DNA from: Pomphorhynchus laevis
Taxonomy: Eukaryota > Acanthocephala > Palaeacanthocephala > Echinorhynchida > Pomphorhynchidae
Reading direction: 5' to 3'
DNA: 64,000 nt
NCBI GenBank assembly: GCA_012934845.2
Contig: WNNJ02002276.1
Coordinates: 94,280-158,279 of the forward strand
Numbering within the stretch: position 1 is the stretch's first letter; every line of letters begins with the position of its first letter. Position numbers and translations under genes: made by a program. This document shows positions 54,341-63,966 of the stretch, one piece after another. The notes below the pieces were generated by a model. That model ran no database searches. It was not told where the DNA came from and was given only the letters and a program-made list of their open reading frames with translations.

Positions 54341-55559
54341 TATCAAGGCATCTAGTATTTCTAATTCCTTAAATTATTTAGTATTTCCGCATTAAATCTA
54401 AATATATATTCTAGAATAGAAATTTTCGTTATCCATCTGGAGAACGAAATGGAGAAGCAATAATTCTACTAAAAAATCCCAGCGCAACTAGAGTGAAGCG
54501 AATTACAAATAGGATCAAAACAGCTTGAATTTTAGCACGAGGGATAAGTTGAATGATTGAACGATAAGTAATTTAAGTGTAATCGAATCACGTAATGAAG
54601 ATTATTATAAACAAAAATCGAAAAACTTCGAAAACAAAGCAATGTTGTTATGCTGATGAACGTTAATAGTGATAAGTGTCATACATGGAATACGTATTAA
54701 TGGTATCGATTCTGGTTTTACATCATTGCTACCTCCTTGTACCTATTTGATCAATAATCCGACATTCCATTGTTCTATTACCATCATGTTACCCAAGTCA
54801 ATTTCCAAGAAATTAACTATATCATCTATCATTTTATACTTTCTGTCATCACTGCACAAACCACAATTCAATTATCCGCAGATTGCATCAATCTATAACA
54901 CTCGCCTCTTAACAATTTACCTCTAATAATCCAACCACATCACATGTAAATTCAAATTTTGCCAACTCGACCTTTTAAACTAATAAACTTACATAAAGCA
55001 CAACATTCACATTATGCTCTTAATTCACTTGTAAAACCTGCACACTCCAGCTTTTCGTTGAAATCATCTACTATGTTTCTATCCTAATCACCCTCCACTA
55101 CTTCATCCAATTCTGTCCTACCACGTACTCTTTACTCTTCTGCTGCTCGTAAACGTCACGCTTCTCGCGATCATTGCATCGTTTTGAAAAATATATCTCT
55201 TTCTGATTCTGATCAAGTACAAACTCGCCTTTATTCTTAGTCTTTCGCTTTATTCTTATAACTTACTATACGTACGCAATCTGTGATATATAAAAGTGTA
55301 TGGAGTTGGAAATAATGAAGGAATGATACCGTAGCTGATTTCTGCTGTGAAATTCCTTGTGATCTAGCAAAATTGATAGAATGAAAGAATCCATCAAAGG
55401 ATCACCAGCACCGATTCAATGATCTCCTGATCACATCAATATTAAATATAAAGAAAGAATGCTTTGAATGCATCTCGAAATATACGGTTTCAGAAATTTA
55501 TTACATTGAATGTTTCATATACTTAAAAATTCCTAGCTGGCAAGAAAATGCTGGCAAGA
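54341..55559. other. Intergenic, no gene recognised
   Basis: Moderately AT-rich. The longest frame, 85 codons at 54669-54926 (+), is of low complexity and unsupported. Confidence 0.4.
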
Positions 55560-56640
55560 ACAGCTTGATCAGTTTATTAATGAATTAAATCAGCTAACTG
55601 AGTCTACGTATTCAATATAATTATAAAATAAACAAAACAATAATAATGCTAAATCAAGATTTAATAATTAAATAATAAAATAAATAATTGTTTTTAGATT
55701 TCTATAATTTAAATCAAGTTAAAAAAATGAAATTTAAAATAAACGTCATTTTTATGAATTGACTAATAAATAAGAGACGTTGTATCAGAATAAAATTAGA
55801 GGTCATCAGGAGGAACTGCTATGCTATCAGGTTTCGGCCCCTAATTCCTCTACCCAACATAGCAGCGGGGCCAAATACATGCTAATGATGTATTTCCTCT
55901 GATAAAACTATCTAGTATCTTATTCTAATACAAAGTATATTATTTATTATCCATCCATAAAAATTTGCCACTTAAGAGTTTAAATTTATTCTTTATATTA
56001 TTGTGTTGATTTATATATTTTACTATTTTCTGTTTGATGGTATTTTTATAGTAACCTAGTTTAAAATATGTATCTATTAAATTATTTAAATGATTTTGAA
56101 GAAAGCCAATATCATTACATATTGTTGCAATTCTTAAAATTTCATTATTTAATGTATTATATTTTATATTATATGGTATGCATGAATGCTCATGCAAAAA
56201 TATGTTTCTTGTAAATTTAAATATGTCATCTTTACGATATAAATTAATAGTAGTTTTATTAATGTTATTTAATGTTCATATCTAGATATACACCTTCTTT
56301 ATCATTAATATTGGTTTTGTTAAGAATAAGGCTTTCTGGATAAATGTGCTCACTAATTGAATAAAAATTATTAGAATTAAATACACATATATCATCAATG
56401 TATCGAAACATATATTTCATATATTTATATTGTTTAGATTTAGTTTTTACACAGTTATGAACAAATTCATATTCTATAAAGCTTAAAAACAAGTCAGCTA
56501 TAATTGGACTACTGTTATCACCCATTGGAACACCTTTTACTTGTCTAAATATAGATGTCCCTACTTTTAAATAATTTTGATTTATCAAAATATTTAAGGA
56601 TTCTATTAATTCAATTTTATCCATATATTTATATTTACTT
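55560..56640 (-). mobile_element. Penelope-like retroelement: reverse transcriptase end plus 3' tail
   Basis: The RT frame (56624-56265) contains VGTSIFRQVKGVPMGDNSSP, IIADLFLSFIEYEF and MFRYIDDICVFNS, then YPESLILNKT and EGVYLDMNIK. A following frame (56197-55940) begins MHEHSCIPYN and ends GKFLWMDNK. The GVPMG and YIDD layout with a YLD block matches Penelope-like RTs, not LINE ones. Downstream on the minus strand lies the roughly 390-bp tail found elsewhere in the window: GGCCCCGCTGCTATG, GGGGCCGAAAC, CATAGCAGTTCCTCC, then ACTCAGTTAGCTGATT near 55590. The N-terminal part is missing and the two frames are out of register, so it is dead. Clade within Penelope-like elements not resolved. Confidence 0.7.
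56265..56624 (-). CDS. Penelope-like reverse transcriptase, catalytic core fragment
   Basis: 119 codons carrying RT motifs B and C: GVPMGDNSSPIIADLFLSF (template grip and palm) and RYIDDICVF with the catalytic aspartate pair. The upstream motif A aspartate lies outside the frame, so the enzyme is incomplete. Motif spacing (about 50 residues) fits the family. Relic copies of the same sequence lie at 26.0-26.7 kb on the plus strand. Confidence 0.75.
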   Translation of the reverse strand: MDKIELIESLNILINQNYLKVGTSIFRQVKGVPMGDNSSPIIADLFLSFIEYEFVHNCVKTKSKQYKYMKYMFRYIDDICVFNSNNFYSISEHIYPESLILNKTNINDKEGVYLDMNIK

Positions 56641-56700
56641 GATGGTTTAATTTTTGTTAGATAGTATTTCCAGCAATTTTCCTATATGTCACCTGGATGA

Positions 56701-56732
56701 TGAACTTTACTAGATGATCCTAGTAAAGTTCA
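56701..56732. repeat. Short hairpin at the RT fragment's upstream edge
   Basis: TGAACTTTACTAG, loop ATGATC, CTAGTAAAGTTCA: 13-bp perfect arms. It lies just upstream of where the Penelope-like RT similarity ends, near a breakpoint between element pieces of opposite orientation. Confidence 0.45.
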
Positions 56733-56989
56733 GACCAAGATATACAGAAAGCTCGCCTACACACCGCTATACCTACATTCCAAGAGAGTCACCTCAATTC
56801 GCAGAAGGCACTAATTACGAATTAGGCAACCAGAATAATGAGCATATGCAATAGGGTAAAAGACAGGTAAAACTGTCTAAATATCTTCGACAAAACTTAT
56901 CATAAAGAGGATATACTAAGCATAAAATCACAATATCAATAAAAATGTGAAAATTAGGACAGGACTTTATAAAAGAAACTTAAAAAACA

Positions 56990-57260
56990 TCTAATAATAA
57001 AAATACGGTAAGAATGGCGATTCATTTTCATCCCGCTTTACCCAGGGAGGCCTAAAATTTTACAAACGCATGGATGGTACAAATGTAAACGTCCACGATT
57101 CAAATGCTGTAAGCAAATGACTTCGTTTTGTAGCGGTATAACCAAAATGCATTATAATATTAAAAACATCTAACGGCACAACACGAGGTACCATCTACAA
57201 TGGCAGATGCACTATTTGTGATGCTCAATCATAAGACGCCTCTAGATGTCATAGTACTGC
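56990..57260 (+). pseudogene. Penelope-like endonuclease (GIY-YIG region) relic
   Basis: Plus-strand pieces read VRMAIHFHPALPR, then HGWYKCKRPRFKCCKQMTSF followed by SGITKMHYNIKN. The FHPAL block, then a C-x-RPR-x-C-C motif and an F-x-x-G-x-x-Y-x-I stretch, is the lead-in to the GIY-YIG nuclease of Penelope-like proteins. Stops and frame changes break it up. Its orientation is opposite to the RT fragment at 56.3 kb, so it comes from another copy or from an inversion. A tentative call. Confidence 0.4.
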
Positions 57261-57639
57261 ATTTCAGAAAGCATGACTTAAAAGAAGATTGTTTCACATA
57301 CAAAATAATAAGTAAACAACATAATGACATTTAAAAAGAAAATTATATGAACAAATGTAGATTGACCAGTAAATAAGCGATAAAATAACAGGTATAAATA
57401 AATATCACTGCTATAGATGGACTGACGTGACAACATTTCTTTTATTTTGTTTCTTTTTACTAATTTTAGCTGCTCTTTTTGTCCTTTGATAAATGAGTTC
57501 AATTATTCACATTATTTTAAACTGTCCCACACCCTCCCATATAAACATCAACTTATCGACTTTTTGAATATAAGTTGTCATCAAACTATTGACAACTTAT
57601 TGACGATAAGTTGCCATTGGCCTATTGATGTCATCATCA

Positions 57640-57965
57640 ATATGTTGATGCTATCAATAATATCATCAAAACTCGCCATTCGCCCCCAGATCTCTATCGA
57701 TGCGTTCCCGTCATACCCTCTTACTCCACGTTCCTGTTTACTCAAACAAATACGGTCTCCGATCCTTCCTCGTCGCAACCCACTCGCTTGGAATCAGCTC
57801 CCTCTCGACGTCCGCCGCGCTCCCTCCTTTATCACATTCAAATACCGCCTCCTTTCCCACATTCTCAATACATGATTTATATTTTTGTTTTTTCTTTGTT
57901 GTTTTTCGTGGTCATGCAAGCGTGCACCGGCACGCATTTCCCACGTAAAAATAAATACTTTTTAA
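57640..57965 (+). pseudogene. LINE-A 3' end, second truncated copy
   Basis: Encodes the last 70 or so residues of ORF2 in shifting frames: FAIRPQISIDAFPSYPLTP, then GLRSFLVAT-like sequence and LPLDVRRAPSFITFKYRLLS. It closes with TGGTCATGCAAGCGTGC, ACCGGCACGC and ATTTCCCACGTAAAAATAAA. It is more diverged than the 54.0-kb copy. Confidence 0.78.
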
Positions 57966-58050
57966 CCTATTGAATATCAACAACCTGTTGAATATCATCA
58001 ACCTGTTAAATATCATCAACTATTGAATATCCTCAACTTATTGATAATAC
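57966..58050 (+). repeat. Short tandem repeat, ~19-bp unit
   Basis: Variants of CTGTTGAATATCATCAAC are repeated four to five times directly after the LINE-A tail. The similar ACTATTGACAACTTATTGAC stretch at 57580-57625 lies just before the LINE part, so the copy may have inserted into this repeat. Confidence 0.55.
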
Positions 58051-58545
58051 TTTCGTTCTTTGTTTATTATCATTTTTTTGTAAAACTGTAAATTTGTAAT
58101 CTAGTGAACTTGTAGGTGAATGTATATCGAAAAAAGCTCATTTAATAAACCTATATCTCTAAAAATGCTTAAAAGATTTGTATTTAGTTCAAATTTGGAG
58201 CAAACCAGCTTTTAAAATTCGATGTACTTGACATGTACTAATAAGTACTAAAATTATTAATGCAAACGCATCATTAGTTTTGAGGTAATCGCTAATCTTA
58301 CGAAGGATTAATTTTCTTAAACCTTGTCAGCTATGGTATACTGAATGGATGATAATTGCATACCTATAGTTTATCGCTTTTTTAAATAGTGTGTATGATG
58401 ACATTACTTCAATCTGGTTGTAAATAGCCTGTCTTTAATTAATTTCTGTAAATTGATGCCAAATCAATGTATATTACGACTGCTAATTCGTTTAGATGCA
58501 TTTGATAAATATGATCAGGATCGGAAGTGAAGTTACAAGGAAATT
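58051..58545. other. 3' flank of the 106-aa gene, nothing recognised
   Basis: AT-rich sequence with no supported frame or repeat. Confidence 0.4.
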
Positions 58546-58982
58546 TTAAAGTTCACGCTGAATATCCTTGTTGCTAAAGACATTGTTAGAAAGGACCCAT
58601 TCAGATGGAAGTTCAGTGTTTGTATATCGACCGATATTATATGGGATTGACGCTTCTTCCATTATAGCAAAGTTGTCCATAAAAAAGTCAGCTGCATCAT
58701 GTTGAGACGCAAAAATTATAATAACAAACGTGCAGAAACACACATCTTAAATTATTCAGAGGGGATATGTTGACGAGGTTACAGAGTCAAAGGATTGTAT
58801 GCAAACTTGCTGCATGTAGAGTAAAGTCGGTACACCACATTAAGGCATGTAAATCCATCGAAATGTCAGTCGTTGATACGAATTCAGAAATGTGATAAAA
58901 TAGAATCTTGAAATTATTTAATAAAATTTATGGTGGTCGAGATGAAATTGCAGAGCTTTACTGAGCTTTTAAAATCTCGCAT
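58546..58982 (-). CDS. Unrecognised 106-residue protein, three exons with tiny introns
   Basis: Exon 1 58982-58962 (MRDFKSS), 55-nt intron, exon 2 58906-58807 (ILFYHISEFVSTTDISMDLH, then ALMWCTDFTLHAA), 61-nt intron, exon 3 58745-58546 (VCFCTFVIIIFASQHDAADF, FMDNFAIMEEASIPYNIGRY, TELPSEWVLSNN to the stop). Both introns are GT-AG; exon lengths 21, 100 and 200 sum to a multiple of three, and both introns join frames otherwise closed by stops. Exon 3 starts with a hydrophobic run (FCTFVIIIF) that could be buried or a short membrane segment. The sequence has the balanced, non-repetitive look of a conserved protein, but I do not recognise the family. Start chosen as the only ATG giving an open spliced frame. 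Confidence 0.6.
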
Positions 58983-60105
58983 GTAAAAATGCTTCGAAAA
59001 GTGTAAAATAAATTGAATATAAATGAGAATTAAATATAATAAATGACTTTATTTTTTGGCCAGCCATTATGCTTGGCGATCAATAAAATATAAAATTCAG
59101 TCATCACATTATATTCGAACAATTTAGCGAAAAAAAACACTAAAATATAAAATTAAGTCATCATATTAAATTCGTACAATTAAACTGGAAGAGAAAAAAT
59201 ATTCGACTTTGGATGAATTAATACCACACGCGAATCTTCAGAAGGCATCATATGAAAACAAACCTTCGAATACAAACGAATCCTTGTATTATAAATTGCA
59301 ATTTATGATTACTTTATTCTGCACACTGCTTCAAACCTTATTGATTAAGGCAATATAAGTTTGCTTAAAGTTGCCTTTGAAGTAGAGGTGCTGAATTCTG
59401 TGCTCCTCTTATTAAGAGTTTAAAATAAGACTCGTCGGTAGGTCTAATAGGAACTGGCTTATATATGGGCAGTCGTCTATATGAACAACTCATCAAGCAA
59501 GCGTCAATTCAATCTAAATATATTTATTGAGATTCTAAAAGTGACTACAATTACTTATGTAATTTCTAATTTGCTTACTGCAATTAGATTTAGAAGAGAT
59601 CGCCCTAATCGGTTCAGTGTGAACGAACTCAAATTATAGATTGTTGAACGGGAAAACTATGTGACAGGGGAAACCGGCTTGATAGATTTAACGATGATAA
59701 ATGTATTTAATATGTTTCAAATGCATTATATTACAAAACATCGCCCAAATGCCATGAAATATAATATAAATATATTAAATATTCGGTATTTTGGGTTAAT
59801 TAAACAAAATATTATTGAATATATTGAATTCTCTATCTATTTCGAGATTGATTATTAATTTTACATGATCAATGGAAGAAATTATGGATAGTTTTTAAAC
59901 TAGCAAGTTTCTTTACACACTGGAATTTTAAGCAGTGATAGTCCTGAAAATGTTTTAATATAAATATATTAAATAGTCGGTATCTCGAATACTATATATT
60001 ATTTATAGATTATTGAATACATAAATCGGCAACGGATATTTTAATTTATTGGTAAAAATTATTATTTAATTCTTTTAATAATTATTCCAAATTATTGGTA
60101 TTCAT
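58983..60105. other. Intergenic, no gene recognised
   Basis: AT-rich. Near 59080-59180 the phrase AAATATAAAATTCAGTCATC is repeated with changes (unit about 60 bp, two copies). A 65-codon frame at 59661-59858 (+) has no match I know. Confidence 0.4.
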
Positions 60106-60109
60106 CAAC

Positions 60110-61662
60110 AGCTACTGATATAATACGTACGTTTCACGTTTCGGTTCTTTTAATGTAGGCCGACGATTACTCGACTCTCTGCTTTATTGACAATTAGATA
60201 GGATGAAATACAATTCTGAACCGAGGCGAACAACAACAAAAGGCTTTATGCGAACATCTGAAAACATAACATATAAATATCAGTACATTCTCCCAACGAT
60301 ATAATCAGACAAATAGTTCGGTGATCGACGCATACGTGTCGATCGTCGAAATTCCATTGACGGGATCTGCTGTAGATCTACTTGTTGCTCTTGACAATCG
60401 TGAACTTTATTCAGATCATAATTCTCATTAGGTATATGCGACGCTGAGCTTGTAGCACTGTTATTTGAATCCACCTCTGTTTGTAAATTGTGGATATCTG
60501 GAGTAAACATTGCAGGGGTGAATCGTCCATCTGGCAATTTTGAGATATGTTGGATTCTTCGAATACATTTTGATTACAGTTATTGAGAGCTAGATATTGA
60601 GTTGAAATGTGAGTCTCTTTTCCATTAGGGTATCGAACTAGAGCGTAGTTCTCGTTGGCATGAATAAGCTCTGCGCGATCTACAAGTGGATCGTTTTTAC
60701 TAATACGGTTGAAATTCTTTACAAATATAGGTCCAGGATTGATTAACCACTCAGGTAAGCTGACTCCCTTAGCTGATCTACGATTGAATTTGAATATACG
60801 TTCATGAGGCGTTTCATTAGTCGAAGTGCATAAAAGAGATCTGATCGAATAAAGCGCCTTTGGAAGTGTTGTTTCCCACCGTTCGATTGGAATCTTATTA
60901 TGATGATGATACAACCGTATCGCGTTCCATATCAACCCGTTATAGCGCTCAATCTGGCCATTTGAGGTAGGATGGTAGGGAGTGGAATATGATAGCGTGA
61001 TTCCCAATGTCAATAAATATTTACGGAACTCTACCTACGTGAAAGAAGTACCCCGATCGGTATGGATATTCTCAGGCGTGCCAAATAATGCGAACAACGA
61101 CTAAAGACACTGAATTACTGATCGAGAACTTGTGTCAGCACAGGGAAACCCAAAGGGAAATCGGCTATATTCATCTACTATAGATAAAATATATCTTTTC
61201 TTACTCGAGCTGGGCAGCGGGCCTTTAAAATCTAAGGACAAACGCTCCCATGGTTTACTAGCTTTAATCAATGTACTTCGAGGGGGTTTATAAAAGTGAG
61301 GTTTCAATTTGTTGCAGCTAGGACAACCTTTGATGACTTTTCTAACATCTTCAATAGAATAAGGAAAATTTCGATGACGTACATAGTGCCACATCCTTGT
61401 TACCCCAGGGTGACACAAATGATCATGCATCCGTTCGAGTTCTTTTAAATCACTCGTGACTGATCCTAAAGCAATTCGAGACATAACGTCAGCTACCTGA
61501 TTTTCTTTGCCGCATCGATATGACACGTCGAACTGATATTCGGACAATTCTATTCTCCAACGATTGATTTTGTCATTTTTGATCTTACTGTAATGTTTAT
61601 TTGAGAACAAAAACGCCACGGATTGTTGATCCGTCAGAACGGTGAAATGTCTATAATAATAC
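60110..61662 (-). mobile_element. Ty3/Gypsy retrotransposon fossil, 3' half, split by a LINE
   Basis: Minus-strand parts in order: end of RNase H and tether, integrase zinc-binding region with HPGVTRMWHYVRHR and CPSCNKLKP, integrase core, and integrase C-terminal region ending near 60280. A probable 3' LTR begins near 60287 after a GGGAGAA purine run with TGTACTGATA, and contains an AATAAA signal near 60195. The element is the same family as the fossil at 12.5-16.5 kb but much better preserved, with only a few breaks, so it is younger. LINE-B has inserted in the RNase H region at about 61662; the 5' half of the element must lie beyond 64000, outside the window. Confidence 0.82.
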
Positions 61663-61730
61663 AAATTTATTTAATGTGGCAAATGCGTACAAGCTGTACG
61701 CTTACAAGTCCACAAACAAAAATGAGAAAG

Positions 61731-63341
61731 TCAAGCAGTTAAATTGTTCAGATGGGATCGGATTTGTCGTTTGAAGCACTGCAGGGAAGTTGATTGGCGT
61801 ATATGAATGGGCAGATGATTCCACGATAGAGGAGCAGCCACCAGGAAGGAGCGGAGTCCAAAGGAGGTAGAGTAGTTTGGGACATGTAAAAGAAGGGAAT
61901 TACAGGAACGCAAGGAACAGTAAACAGGACGGGAATTATCAAGAAAAGGAAGGTTGAGAAATGAAGGGGTATGAAAAGTTACAAGGCGGAAAGCAACGAT
62001 AAGAAGACGAATTTGAACACGACAATAAATTGTAGGCAAATCGAGAGAAGCAAGATGGTAGGATGTGTGATCAAAACGACGAAGACGGAGGAGAATTCGG
62101 ACAGCTGCGTTGACGATGCGTTGTAGGGGAAGAAGAGTGGATTTAGGTGAGTTGGAAAATAGACTAAGACAATAATCGAGTCTAGAAAAAAGGAGAGATG
62201 ATATGAGAGTCATACAAGAAGGGAAATCGATCAATCTACGAACTTGACGGAGGTTGCGGAGTATCAAGGTAGATGAGCGTACTTTATCTCTAACGAAAGG
62301 TTTAAGTGAAAGTCGGTTGTCAAAATGGAAGCCTAGGAAAACGAGATTATCAACGATAGGAAGAATTGTAGAATTTAATGATACGGAGGGAGGTTCGAAG
62401 CCGAGGCGTCGAGGTAGGATCCACATAATTTTGGATTTATCAGGATTCAGAGAAAGGCGAAGGGAAGAAAGATGATTGGAAATTGAGACAAGACAGTCGG
62501 AAGCAGAAACACTAAGATTGCGAATACGATAAACAGGTGCATGAGCATAGATGAGAATGTCATCAGCATATTGCATAACATGGAAGTTAAATTTATGAGA
62601 AATCGAAGACAAATCACCAAGAAGAAGAGAGAAAAGTATAGGGCCTAATACGGAGCCTTGCGGAACACCGGACGGAATGGACGAAGGATGGGAGAGAGAA
62701 GAGTTAGAATATACGCGAAATGTACGGTTTGATAGATATGAAGAAAACCATGATACAGTGGGTAAAGAGAAGCCATAATCATGACGAAGGCGATGGAGAA
62801 GAATCGAGTGATCGACGATGTCAAAAGCAGACGATAGATCAAGAGAAACTATGACACTACATAATTTATGATCGCGCGATATGAGTAAGTCGTTATAAAC
62901 TTTAAGACATGCAATTTCGGTAGAGTAATTAGAGCGAAAAGCGGCTTGGAAGGGAGGAAATAAGTTAGAGGAATAGAGATATGTATTAACTTGCTTAAGA
63001 ACGAGACGCTCAAGGAGTTTAGAGAGGGTTGGGAGAAGTGAGATTGGACGGTACGAAGATGGTAGTGAAGAGTCGAGAGATTGCTTTTTGATGATAGGAC
63101 GAACAGTGGCGCATTTCCAGATGGAAGGAAATGTACAGCTACGGATGGACGAGTTGAACAATGTGGTTAGGAAGGGTAAGATAAAAGTGCAGATATTTTT
63201 AAGTAAGTGAGTGGGAATTGGGTCAGAAGGAGAGGTTTTATTAGGTAATGACAGCAGAACCGAAGAAACTTCATCAGACGAAACGGGAAGAAGGTGGAAT
63301 AGTTCTGGGAGGGAAGTATTTAAAGATAAGAGTGGGTACAA
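61731..63341 (-). CDS. LINE-B ORF2: reverse transcriptase and C-terminal domain, 536 codons
   Basis: CR1/L2-like non-LTR RT, uninterrupted. Motifs in order: LPNKTSPSDPIPTHLLKNI (RT0, about 31), KCATVRPIIKK (RT1), SSYRPISLLPTLSKLLERLV (RT2), FPPFQAAFRSNYSTEIA, VSLDLSSAFDIVDHSILLHR (first catalytic aspartate, about 170), SGVPQGSVLGPILFSLLLGDL (about 225), FHVMQYADDILIYAH (catalytic YADD, about 257), LSLNPDKSKIMW, FLGFHFD. The C-terminal domain follows with SRLDYCLSLFSNSPK, LPLQRIVNAAVRILL, SWNHLPIHIRQS and a basic end. All catalytic boxes are standard. The protein makes cDNA at a nicked target by target-primed reverse transcription. Confidence 0.9.
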   Translation of the reverse strand: MYPLLSLNTSLPELFHLLPVSSDEVSSVLLSLPNKTSPSDPIPTHLLKNICTFILPFLTTLFNSSIRSCTFPSIWKCATVRPIIKKQSLDSSLPSSYRPISLLPTLSKLLERLVLKQVNTYLYSSNLFPPFQAAFRSNYSTEIACLKVYNDLLISRDHKLCSVIVSLDLSSAFDIVDHSILLHRLRHDYGFSLPTVSWFSSYLSNRTFRVYSNSSLSHPSSIPSGVPQGSVLGPILFSLLLGDLSSISHKFNFHVMQYADDILIYAHAPVYRIRNLSVSASDCLVSISNHLSSLRLSLNPDKSKIMWILPRRLGFEPPSVSLNSTILPIVDNLVFLGFHFDNRLSLKPFVRDKVRSSTLILRNLRQVRRLIDFPSCMTLISSLLFSRLDYCLSLFSNSPKSTLLPLQRIVNAAVRILLRLRRFDHTSYHLASLDLPTIYCRVQIRLLIVAFRLVTFHTPSFLNLPFLDNSRPVYCSLRSCNSLLLHVPNYSTSFGLRSFLVAAPLSWNHLPIHIRQSTSLQCFKRQIRSHLNNLTA

Positions 63342-63450
63342 GGGGCTATGGGTAGTAGGGAAAGTAAATTAGATAGCTTAGTTTGTAGATAAGAAGAAAA
63401 TTCATCAGGATTTATATTACAAGGGGTAGATGATCGTGAAAGAATTGAGT

Positions 63451-63966
63451 TTAAGATTTTCCAATGAGATTTCGAGTTGGAAGATGACTAGAGTTGATTT
63501 CGCCAAAAGAGAGTACGTTTAGTACGTATAAGAATGAGATGTGAACGGCGTTGAGAAAAGTAGGAATCACGAAGATTTGGAGGGAGTGAGTTGGGTGAAC
63601 GTTTAAGAAAGCGTTTATACATACGAAAGAGTGACGGAGTCGACGCTTAGAAAGACTACAGTCAGAATCGAACCAGGGAGCATGGCGCAAGCGCTGGGAA
63701 CGTCGAAGTCGACTAGGTAGAAGGTTATTGAGGATCGACGTAAGTTCAGAATCAAACAGAATGCAGAGATCATCGGGAGAGAGATAGTTAAGAGGAAGTG
63801 AAAAGAGTGAAGAATTGAGTAAGGATGTGCAGAGAATAGGGATATCGAGAAGCTTCCAGGGTCGACTTGGTGTAGATAATGGTAAAGGCGGAGAAGGAGG
63901 ATGGGGACGAGTAAGAGTAAGAGTGACAAGGAAATGATCGGACAAACCAGGATCAGTAATTGACAA
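63451..63966 (-). CDS. LINE-B ORF2, end of the APE-type endonuclease and linker
   Basis: 171 codons beginning SITDPGLSDHFLVTLTLTRP, the SDH catalytic histidine box that closes APE-like nucleases (LINE-A has the same DPGLSDHFLVTLNL). The rest is the linker before RT: LDIPILCTSLLNSSLFSLP, DLCILFDSELTSILNNLLPS, RLRRSQRLRHAPWFDSDCS. The APWFD block is a common LINE linker motif. The frame stops before joining the RT frame at 63341. The rest of the nuclease and ORF1 lie beyond the window. Confidence 0.75.
   Translation of the reverse strand: MSITDPGLSDHFLVTLTLTRPHPPSPPLPLSTPSRPWKLLDIPILCTSLLNSSLFSLPLNYLSPDDLCILFDSELTSILNNLLPSRLRRSQRLRHAPWFDSDCSLSKRRLRHSFVCINAFLNVHPTHSLQIFVIPTFLNAVHISFLYVLNVLSFGEINSSHLPTRNLIGKS

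Noticed and set aside
54669-54926. 85-codon plus-strand frame
   Set aside because: Low-complexity, Ile/Ser/Leu-rich, no match and no neighbouring exons.
55780-55900. CTGATGA and GAAAC boxes in the Penelope tail suggesting a hammerhead ribozyme
   Set aside because: On the coding strand GAAAC comes before CTGATGA with only about 22 nt between, too little for the two stems and cleavage site needed by any permuted hammerhead.
62254-62475. Plus-strand frame similar to the minus-strand frame at 14253-14558
   Set aside because: Both are antisense readings of LINE-B ORF2; their likeness reflects the shared LINE, not a host gene.
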